Positions 55,301 to 64,000 of a stretch of DNA of 64,000 bases are shown here, piece after piece. This DNA is from Diadema setosum (taxonomy: Eukaryota > Echinodermata > Echinoidea > Diadematoida > Diadematidae): assembly GCA_033980235.1 (NCBI GenBank), contig CM067059.1:16006100-16070099 (forward strand), written 5' to 3'. A program made the position numbers and the translations under genes. The notes under the pieces were generated by a model that saw only the letters and a program-made list of their open reading frames with translations, was not told the origin of the DNA and did no database searches. The first letter of the stretch is position 1. Every line of letters starts with the position of its first letter.

Positions 55301-57418
55301 CAAATTCACTCATTGGTTAAACATAGCAGGGATACTTCTTAAAGCCTTCCTTCTACAACAACAGAAATTGAAGCTGTATCCTGAAGTATGCAGAACATGA
55401 CATCCTGTTTCACACGATTACCCAACCATTCACATGTACTAATCCTATTCAGTGCAAATGAACTCGACACGACGTGAATTTACAGGTTGCCGATGCAGTT
55501 TTTGTCTCGGCAGTAAAGAATACAAAAGCCCCACATAACAACAAGTATCTTCTTACCAACATTTTTCTGTGTAATCATGAGAGTTGGGATCCTCTAACAG
55601 GATATAAACAGGGCTGCACACAAATCCATTTTCCCCTACTGGTCCGAACCTTAAAGGGGAAGGCTAGTAACTGATCAGTGGGAATCAGTGGAAATGCTGG
55701 GAGATGATTGTTCCAATTCTTATGGGATTCATTCAAGAGTTCATTGTATATCTATTGTTGTGTGAAAATGATTTGCTTCAGAACGGTCTCATATTCAAGT
55801 AATGTGCAGATTAATGCTCCGTCACTGACCAGGGACGCTATCCTGGAAGCATTAAACTGCACATTACTTGAATATGAGACCATTCTGAAGCAAATCATTT
55901 TGCACACAACAATAGATATACAATGAACTCTTGAATGAATCCCATATAAAGGATTGGAACAATCATCTCCCAGCACTTCCACTGATTCCCACTGATCAGT
56001 TACTAGCCTTCCCCTTTAAATTTGTCGGGTCCTGTACTTTTTTTCAACTGGCCCCGACAAAGTTATTTTTGTTATTTTACCTGTACGTGTCGAACCAGTA
56101 AATTTAGCAATCCCTGAAAAGTTGCTGGTCCGACTGTGATTTTTACCGGTCAGGGACTGTCGGACCAGTGCCAGTGCTCAGCGCTGGTACAAATAATCAC
56201 ACTTGGACTCCAATTGCATGACTTACAACAAACTTTCCTGACGTATGTGACTGAAACATATTCCTATAGGAGAGAACATGATCAGACAATTTTGGTATCT
56301 TGAATATAAACTTTAGATATTGGCAGAACACTAATGGATTCATCTTTACAGCTTCATACTGTACAAAAAAAAAACCCGACACAATATGCCAGGATGACAG
56401 TCTAACAATGCCCCTAGGTGATACATCTTCATAATATACACCATCACTGTTCCTATGGGACTTACAATTGTACAGATCTGCAATACTTTAAAAATATAAT
56501 AGTATAAAATGAGTCTACAACAAGTAGATTACTACCAAAAGGCAACATGTGTAACAATTTGGCACCTTTGATTCCTCGCTTACAATGATTTGGTGGTGTA
56601 GAAATGGCACACACATCCACGGGTTTTGTTTTTTCTCTAAAGCTATATAATACTGCCCAATTGATCCTTGGTACAACAATCACCGCTTTTTACCATCAAT
56701 CAACAAAATTTGTGCTGTGGAAGATTCAACAGTCCTTCTCAAGGTAGTAACTAACTGCTCAACTTTGAGCCAAGAAATCAACAACCAGCAATATGGCAGT
56801 TGTTGCTTACAGCATAATGACTGATCCGACACTTGCTAAGAGGATTGGTTTTTAGTGTTTCCTTGCTAATACTTGAAACTTAAAGATCATCCCTAAATCA
56901 AAAAAAAAAAAATTGCACTGGAGGATTAGGACAAACACTCCAGTATGCCATTGCATGGCAGCACACTTTGGGCAGTGATTCATTTCCCACATACAGACAT
57001 CATTCTGGTGGATTCTATTGAAGCCAAAAGACAAAGAAATTGGCACATATAAAAAAAAGTTTGAACCATTAAATATAACAATGATGATTGGTACCTCCAC
57101 CCAGCTCATTTCACTTCAGTGCACCTATTTACACCTTTCTGCTATTGTATAGCCATCTATCAAGCCTCAAATAAACACAACTTGCTTTGCTACCGCTCAC
57201 ATTAAAGTAATCTGATATGATCTTGGTGAAATCATTACCAAAGAGATGTAACTTATGGCTTTCATCTTCAATACTTCCACAAAATCAAACTTCATCACCC
57301 ATTACCTTGACAACCAGGTATATGCCTCATCACCAAATTATTCACTCCTAGGAAGAAATTGAAATTGCAAAATAAAGTGGTTACCGCTTGCTTGTTCTCA
57401 CAAAATACAGGAAATACA
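52399..57418. other. Non-coding, gene-poor region
   Basis: About 5 kb with no supported exon on either strand. Apart from the hairpin MITE at 55651-56019 and a degraded GGACCAGTGCCAG-type repeat fragment (56030-56180), it is low in repeats. From about 53.6 kb it could be the 3' UTR of a minus-strand gene lying beyond the window, as it begins with a possible reverse ATTAAA signal (53626-53631); this is speculation. Confidence 0.45.
55651..56019. mobile_element. TTAA-bounded hairpin MITE (family C)
   Basis: Starts TTAAAGGGGAAGGCTAGTAA and ends TTACTAGCCTTCCCCTTTAA; the two arms pair over nearly their whole length around a centre at about 55835. Arms differ by few bases, so the insertion is recent. 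Confidence 0.92.
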
Positions 57419-57893
57419 TATAGGGCTCACACGGGTAAATAATTCCCCATAGAGACGTGTGTTAAAATTCAAATTTCAAAAAATCCTGTAGAATAGCTGG
57501 GAGAAATGAGGTGTTTCATCTTCACTAACCTGAATAAGTGAGATATTACCTTTCATCCATCAGATTGCCAGGGTGGGTTGTTCTGCTCTAATTCTGTCCA
57601 GGGGTCCGCAAAGCCAGACTACGAGTTCTTGTCACTCAAAAAATCACCTATTTTCCGTACACGTACCCAATGAAATATAGTCCCCTCAAATTCCATCAGA
57701 AAAGCTTTCATCTTCCAACCAAAATGCAGTTTGTAGAGGAATTCATACTCAATATCTACAGCTATTCAGTTTTTTGCCAAACTACGTCATTGATTTTTAA
57801 TTAATTTTTTTCTTCATTTATTTTGGTATCTTTGGTACGAATTTGTGAAGGGGTCTGGGACAGTCCATTTTATTTACAGGTGTGAGCCCTATA
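57419..57893. mobile_element. 475-bp TIR element, copy 1 of the tandem array
   Basis: Ends TATAGGGCTCACACGGGTAA and TTATTTACAGGTGTGAGCCCTATA-type complement (two mismatches in 24). The left junction ATACA|TATAGGG is unique to this copy. No open frame; a non-autonomous TIR element, target probably TA. Confidence 0.88.
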
Positions 57894-58249
57894 GTGGAGG
57901 TCATATTTCTTATTTGACTTTTAAACATCATAAATGTGTTTTTTATGGTATTTGCCCCTACATCATATGAGATATTACACTTTCAAGGATTATAAAGCTT
58001 CTCAAAGGGACACTTTTAGAAAATCATGCCCTGTAGGGTTTTTTTTTAAATAAATCTTGCAGTTTTGATCAGTTCCTCATAAGATGAATACATAGATCCA
58101 GGCAGTTATCCTTGATTGTGGGTGTGTCATCATCACCTTATAGCCTACAAAGTACTTGATAAGACTTTGTTTTGTCAAACAGACTAACTTTATGTATTTT
58201 GAGCTGTTTCAGTGGTAGCCAAAACAAAGAAATACATTAAAATAACACA

Positions 58250-59085
58250 GTCATTCAAAGTTGTGTGATACTGATGACTGACTGCTATGTACTAAGATCT
58301 AGTGACAAGAACATAATATTAAGAAAAGAAATAGTAGCAAGGCAGAGTTGAGGAGGGGGGAGTAGAGAAGAGAGGTAGAGAGAGAGAGGGGGGGGGGGGT
58401 AGGGAGGGGAAGGGGAGGGAGGAAGAGATCTGATGCAATACAAGATACACAATACAAGATTAACACAGTCATTCAAAGTTGTGTCGATACAAATGACTGC
58501 TATTTACTAAGATCTAGTACCACAAGAACATAATATTAAGAAAAGAAATTGTAGCAAGGAAGAGTGGGGGGGGGGGTAGAGGAGAGAGGTAGAGGGAGGG
58601 GGGTAGGGAGCAGAAGGGGGAGGGAGGAAGAGATCTGACACAATACAAGATACACAATACAAGAAGTCATTCAAAGTTGTGTGATACTGATGACTGCTAT
58701 TTACTAAGATCTAGTACCACAAGAACATAATATTAAGAAAAGAAATTGTAGCAAGGAAGAGTGCTGGGGGGGGGGGGGGAGTAGAGGAGAGAGGTAGAGG
58801 GAGGGGGTAGGGAGCAGAAGGGGGAGGGAGGAAGAGATCTGACACAATACAAGATACACAATACAAGAAGTCATTCAAAGTTGTGTGATACTGATGACTG
58901 CTATTTACTAAGATCTAGTACCACAAGAACATAATAATAAGAAAAGAAATTGTAGCAAGATAGAGTTGGGGGGGGGGGGGGGGAGTAGAGGAGAGAGGTA
59001 GAGGGAGGGGGGGGGGGGGGAGTAGGGAGGAGAAGGGGGAGGGAGGAAGAGAGATCTGACACAATACAAGATCAACATAAACCAG
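58250..59085 (+). repeat. Four purine-rich ~200-bp tandem units, spacer 1
   Basis: Units begin GTCATTCAAAGTTGTGT at 58250, 58468, 58666 and 58870. Each has a constant AT-rich half (TACTAAGATCTAGTACCACA, AATATTAAGAAAAGAAAT) and a purine-only half of G-runs and GAGAGGTAGAGGGAGGG blocks. Confidence 0.92.
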
Positions 59086-59142
59086 CAGAGCTTGTATGGG
59101 ATGAATACTTCCCATAGACTTGCATGTATTGCGTGCATTCTC

Positions 59143-59617
59143 TATAGGGCTCACACGGGTAAATAATTCCCCATAGAGACGTGTGTTAAAATTCAAATTT
59201 CAAAAAATCCTGTAGAATAGCTGGGAGAAATGAGGTGTTTCATCTTCACTAACCTGAATAAGTGAGATATTACCTTTCATCCATCAGATTGCCAGGGTGG
59301 GTTGTTCTGCTCTAATTCTGTCCAGGGGTCCGCAAAGCCAGACTACGAGTTCTTGTCACTCAAAAAATCACCTATTTTCCGTACACGTACCCAATGAAAT
59401 ATAGTCCCCTCAAATTCCATCAGAAAAGCTTTCATCTTCCAACCAAAATGCAGTTTGTAGAGGAATTCATACTCAATATCTACAGCTATTCAGTTTTTTG
59501 CCAAACTACGTCATTGATTTTTAATTAATTTTTTTCTTCATTTATTTTGGTATCTTTGGTACGAATTTGTGAAGGGGTCTGGGACAGTCCATTTTATTTA
59601 CAGGTGTGAGCCCTATA
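59143..59617. mobile_element. 475-bp TIR element, copy 2
   Basis: Identical termini to copy 1; its left junction (GCATTCTC|TATAGGG) is the end of spacer 1 and its right flank is the start of spacer 2, so it is a hybrid junction copy. Confidence 0.9.
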
Positions 59618-59973
59618 GTGGAGGTCATATTTCTTATTTGACTTTTAAACATCATAAATGTGTTTTTTATGGTATTTGCCCCTACATCATATGAGATATT
59701 ACACTTTCAAGGATTATAAAGCTTCTCAAAGGGACACTTTTAGAAAATCATGCCCTGTAGGGTTTTTTTTTAAATAAATCTTGCAGTTTTGATCAGTTCC
59801 TCATAAGATGAATACATAGATCCAGGCAGTTATCCTTGATTGTGGGTGTGTCATCATCACCTTATAGCCTACAAAGTACTTGATAAGACTTTGTTTTGTC
59901 AAACAGACTAACTTTATGTATTTTGAGCTGTTTCAGTGGTAGCCAAAACAAAGAAATACATTAAAATAACACA

Positions 59974-60805
59974 GTCATTCAAAGTTGTGTGATACTGATG
60001 ACTGACTGCTATGTACTAAGATCTAGTGACAAGAACATAATATTAAGAAAAGAAATAGTAGCAAGGCAGAGTTGAGGAGGGGGGAGTAGAGAAGAGAGGT
60101 AGAGAGAGAGAGGGGGGGGGGTAGGGAGGGGAAGGGGAGGGAGGAAGAGATCTGATGCAATACAAGATACACAATACAAGATTAACACAGTCATTCAAAG
60201 TTGTGTCGATACAAATGACTGCTATTTACTAAGATCTAGTACCACAAGAACATAATATTAAGAAAAGAAATTGTAGCAAGGAAGAGTGGGGGGGGGGGGG
60301 TAGAGGAGAGAGGTAGAGGGAGGGGGGTAGGGAGCAGAAGGGGGAGGGAGGAAGAGATCTGACACAATACAAGATACACAATACAAGAAGTCATTCAAAG
60401 TTGTGTGATACTGATGACTGCTATTTACTAAGATCTAGTACCACAAGAACATAATATTAAGAAAAGAAATTGTAGCAAGGAAGAGTGCTGGGGGGGGGGG
60501 AGTAGAGGAGAGAGGTAGAGGGAGGGGGTAGGGAGCAGAAGGGGGAGGGAGGAAGAGATCTGACACAATACAAGATACACAATACAAGAAGTCATTCAAA
60601 GTTGTGTGATACTGATGACTGCTATTTACTAAGATCTAGTACCACAAGAACATAATAATAAGAAAAGAAATTGTAGCAAGATAGAGTTGGGGGGGGGGAG
60701 TAGAGGAGAGAGGTAGAGGGAGGGGGGGGGGGGGGGGGGGAGTAGGGAGGAGAAGGGGGAGGGAGGAAGAGAGATCTGACACAATACAAGATCAACATAA
60801 ACCAG
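59974..60805 (+). repeat. Four purine-rich ~200-bp tandem units, spacer 2
   Basis: Unit starts at 59974, 60190, 60390 and 60591 mirror those of spacer 1, with G-runs of different lengths. Confidence 0.92.
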
Positions 60806-60862
60806 CAGAGCTTGTATGGGATGAATACTTCCCATAGACTTGCATGTATTGCGTGCATTCTC

Positions 60863-61337
60863 TATAGGGCTCACACGGGTAAATAATTCCCCATAGAGAC
60901 GTGTGTTAAAATTCAAATTTCAAAAAATCCTGTAGAATAGCTGGGAGAAATGAGGTGTTTCATCTTCACTAACCTGAATAAGTGAGATATTACCTTTCAT
61001 CCATCAGATTGCCAGGGTGGGTTGTTCTGCTCTAATTCTGTCCAGGGGTCCGCAAAGCCAGACTACGAGTTCTTGTCACTCAAAAAATCACCTATTTTCC
61101 GTACACGTACCCAATGAAATATAGTCCCCTCAAATTCCATCAGAAAAGCTTTCATCTTCCAACCAAAATGCAGTTTGTAGAGGAATTCATACTCAATATC
61201 TACAGCTATTCAGTTTTTTGCCAAACTACGTCATTGATTTTTAATTAATTTTTTTCTTCATTTATTTTGGTATCTTTGGTACGAATTTGTGAAGGGGTCT
61301 GGGACAGTCCATTTTATTTACAGGTGTGAGCCCTATA
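60863..61337. mobile_element. 475-bp TIR element, copy 3
   Basis: Same termini; left flank is spacer 2 and right flank is unique sequence (CCCTATA|GGGTTGTGCC), giving the original right-hand insertion junction. Confidence 0.9.
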
Positions 61338-61673
61338 GGGTTGTGCCATATTTTGTGAACAAAATGGAGGTACAGTGCTACAGGTAATTGATAACATAAT
61401 GATAGAAAGTAACTATGATACCAAGGGTGGTATGTCTCAATGCAACCTATAAACAAATTCAACGTAGGACGGTATTTGTGATGTGCAGCGTAAACAGTAT
61501 AAAAAGCAAAGTTTTAGTGCCTTACACTTTCTTCTGACTAAAGTTCTATAATGCTAACGACAACAGGAAACATTATTCTTACAAATGAGTGATAGTAATA
61601 TCACTATAAAAAAGGTGCTTAGTGTGAAATGCATCAAGGCACACTACATACCTGTCATAATCAGAGAGAGAAC

Positions 61674-61877
61674 TACTGTAAAAGTGGAAATTTTCGCGGT
61701 GTTCAAATTTTCGCGCAACCAGAAACTAGCGCGAAAATAAAAGCACGTGAATATTTTTGCTTGCCATATGTGCCTGTGCATGATGTCTTGATTCCGCGGA
61801 ATTAAAAACACGCGAAACTCTTCCGGCCCGGCCAAGCGCGAAAAATTAGTCACGCGAAAATATCCACTTTTACAGTA
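61674..61877. mobile_element. TIR MITE TACTGTAAAAGTGGA
   Basis: Ends TACTGTAAAAGTGGAAATTT and ATATCCACTTTTACAGTA are inverted repeats; the interior is full of CGCGAAAA/TTTTCGCG words. 204 bp. Confidence 0.9.
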
Positions 61878-61941
61878 TATGAGGGTTTATCAAGTCTTTG
61901 GCGGCACTTCATGGCAATGAGATTTGATTTGGGTAAGTTCA

Positions 61942-62100
61942 TACAGTCAACCTTGCCTAAATCAAATCAACTTGGACTGAAGAAACAGCTTCGACTTAGA
62001 GAACATTTGACTTTTGAGGGATTAAAATCAATAAAATATAAACAAAAGAGGACTTGAAAAGACCTTTTATGAGAAGTCAACTTAAGCAAGGTTGACTGTA
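61942..62100. mobile_element. TIR MITE TACAGTCAACCTTGCCTAA
   Basis: Left TACAGTCAACCTTGCCTAA and right TTAAGCAAGGTTGACTGTA are inverted repeats with one mismatch; 159 bp; separated from the previous MITE by only 64 bases. Confidence 0.9.
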
Positions 62101-64000
62101 TTTGATATCCTCTGTTTACTGCCCAACAAGCATGGCGTGAAGTCAAATCATGCTTTATATTTGAACTGACCGTACCTAATATTTAGCTATTCATTTCTTC
62201 ACACCCCTAAACATAGTTCTGCTTACATTTTGTAGAAAAGCTCAGTAAATGATGATATACCTTGTACATTGTTGGCCAGGTGCAATTCAATAATTCCACT
62301 GCATAAACTTGTGGAAATTTGATACAGTGAAAAAAAAAGTTAGAAAAAGTAGCATAAGGCCATCATGGAATGCTAAAAAAATCATTTATGGAAATGTGGG
62401 AACTAGCATCATTGTGCATGCATTTTTTCCCCTTCTGTTTCTTCTTCCAACTGGCTAAAATCATAATTCAGGATATATTCCTTCATTTGATTGTGTGAAG
62501 ATGGCACAGACTTTCACAAAGTTGTTGCCCTGGTGTGCATAAGGCATTGTGGGGAAGGTTGTACTTTTATAAGAAACAGGGTCAAACAACATCTGACCTG
62601 CACTGCAAAGGGTACAGAGCAGCATGACCATAAGAAGCAGTAAATCAGCATCCATTGCAAAATTGACTCCATACAAATCGGGGAGTCTTCTACGCAAAAC
62701 ATTTCGTCAAATCAATGCTCCCTTAGAATGACTGAGAGAATTCTACCTGTCTGACAGTTCATGGGATTCACACATGTCAGGAGTGCAGTTTGCTGGTTAA
62801 CTTAACACTAAAAAAGGCACCAAGTTGGTCAGATAAAATCAAACAATGCAGACTACCTATTAAAGTAATGATCTTTATGATAATACTGCACCAAAATTTG
62901 CATCAATGCAAGCACCATTCTCTCGTTGCTATACAAAAGAATACAAAATATTTATTCAAACAAAATGAAGCCGGGAATCTCACACACTTGCACTAATGAG
63001 AATACAGGTAGCCATGGCAAAACCTTAACATGAAAGATTAAAATGAAATATGACATGGACAACAGCATATAAGAATACTTAAAAAACATCACTTCACTTT
63101 TTTTTTTTTTGATCTTAACATGCCACAAGGAATGTATGCATAAACATAATTCTGTGCAGATGAGATCAGGAACCAAGTCACACTAAAAAATCTTGAAAGA
63201 TCACTTTTTACGTAATCACTGGCACTTCAAAGTAGGCTCTACATTTATTCAACATCAATGTAGTTGAGGAATGAAGTACAGATATCAGGCAGGCAAATAG
63301 GTGGGGGGGGGGGGGGGGACAGTCTCATTAGCTTACAGAATATGACCAAATACTGAACATCAATTGGCAAAACCTTTGGTTGTCGTTCTTGGAAGCAATT
63401 GAATACAAATCTAAATCTGTCCGTCATTTCATTTCTTTGTTACAGAGGTGGGCTGAAGAATATGTGTATCTCTCTTTCTTTTTTTTTTTTTTTTTTTTTT
63501 GATCAAATCAAAAACTTACAATATATCATGAAAAAGTACCAATGTTGATATCCCCAAATGGAAATGTGGGGACCTCCAGCTTTAATAAAAATGTTACTAT
63601 AAAAGAGAAAATCAAGATGATACAACTGCATGGCACATTTTACTGCAAGGAGCATTCTCACACGTAACATGTTGATGTGACATCGACTCTGTGGACCAGA
63701 ATGTGTCCATTACATGGTGGCTTTCCTCTGGGTGCACATGAACAGCAAGCGCAAGTCACTCTAACAAGAAGCATGATTAGTCACTCTGACTGAGAAAGCA
63801 ACAGAGTCATAGAAGTCACAGTCACAACAGCATGGTACACCACTATCCTGTCCCATTATTAATAAAGCAGAGAACACCATCACACTGACCAACGAGCACA
63901 CTACAGAGTGTGTCCCACTATGAGTACTGTGTAGTCACTCTGACCTGGAATTCATATTGTCTCTGCTGACTGGGCCTCCTTCATGATCAGTACATATCGA

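Larger units (their letters stand above)
57419..61337 (+). repeat. 3.9-kb tandem duplication: TIR element - spacer - TIR element - spacer - TIR element
   Basis: The segment from 57421 recurs at 59145 and again at 60865 (periods 1724 and 1720). The first two periods contain the element plus a 1.25-kb spacer; the third has only the element and then leaves for unique sequence (GGTTGTGCC...). The copies appear identical except for lengths of G-runs. Confidence 0.95.
61338..64000. other. Non-coding right end of the window
   Basis: No exon supported. Holds two short TIR MITEs (61674-61877, 61942-62100), a G-run at 63302-63319 and a long T-run at 63478-63500. The longest open frames (62461-62697 and 62514-62702, minus) show no family motif or splice context. 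Confidence 0.55.

Noticed and set aside
58285..60916. Minus-strand frames rich in PPPP and SLPPS
   Set aside because: Reverse complement of the purine/G-rich tandem units; repeated with the array and without coding signal.
62461..62702. Two overlapping 62-78-codon minus-strand frames with a hydrophobic stretch
   Set aside because: No recognisable family, no flanking splice consensus in a consistent phase, and the two frames overlap; likely chance.

Overview
The window is animal nuclear DNA. Its genes are interrupted by GT-AG introns, it is AT-rich, it is full of microsatellites, and it has a very high density of fold-back (hairpin) elements. Gene content and repeat style (SPEC3/Stum-type gene, tandem-repeat-armed fold-back elements like the sea urchin TU family, TTAA-flanked hairpin MITEs) suggest a marine deuterostome invertebrate, most likely an echinoderm such as a sea urchin. 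That assignment is inference, not proof.

Four protein-coding genes can be supported. (1) At 357-1011 (-) lies the first coding exon of a Stum/SPEC3-like membrane protein, which continues off the left edge. (2) At 6090-11674 (-) is a complete 8-exon APMAP (strictosidine-synthase-like beta-propeller) gene of about 380 aa. (3) At 17337-33782 (+) is a complete 14-exon phospholipase B1-like gene of about 448 aa, with all catalytic blocks of the SGNH/GDS(L) family, a signal peptide and a hydrophobic C-terminus. (4) At 39575-47721 (+) is a complete 4-exon SYNJ2BP (OMP25)-like gene of about 141 aa: one PDZ domain plus a C-terminal tail anchor. The splice phases of every junction in genes 2-4 were checked and close in frame. 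The three complete genes are unrelated in pathway (membrane hydrolase-like, phospholipase, mitochondrial outer-membrane scaffold); I see no functional cluster.

Most of the remaining sequence is mobile-element debris. It includes six TTAA-bounded hairpin MITEs (13051, 21159, 36644, 42681, 51831, 55651), two about 1.6-kb fold-back elements with arms made of a short TTGGTCTAAT-type repeat, in opposite orientation around the last PLB1 exon (31720-33345 and 34948-36600), and two fold-backs made of a TTCGTTATTCCGAA-type repeat (10835-11400, 37804-38165). There are several short TIR MITEs, one tRNA-type SINE, one LINE reverse-transcriptase remnant, and a 1.5-kb repeat in SYNJ2BP intron 2 loaded with AGGTCA direct repeats.

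The right end (52.6-64 kb) has no gene I can support. Its main structure is a 3.9-kb tandem duplication, 57419-61337: three copies of a 475-bp TIR element alternate with two copies of a 1.25-kb spacer, each spacer carrying four purine/G-rich units of about 200 bp. This is what unequal crossing-over between two flanking transposon copies would leave.
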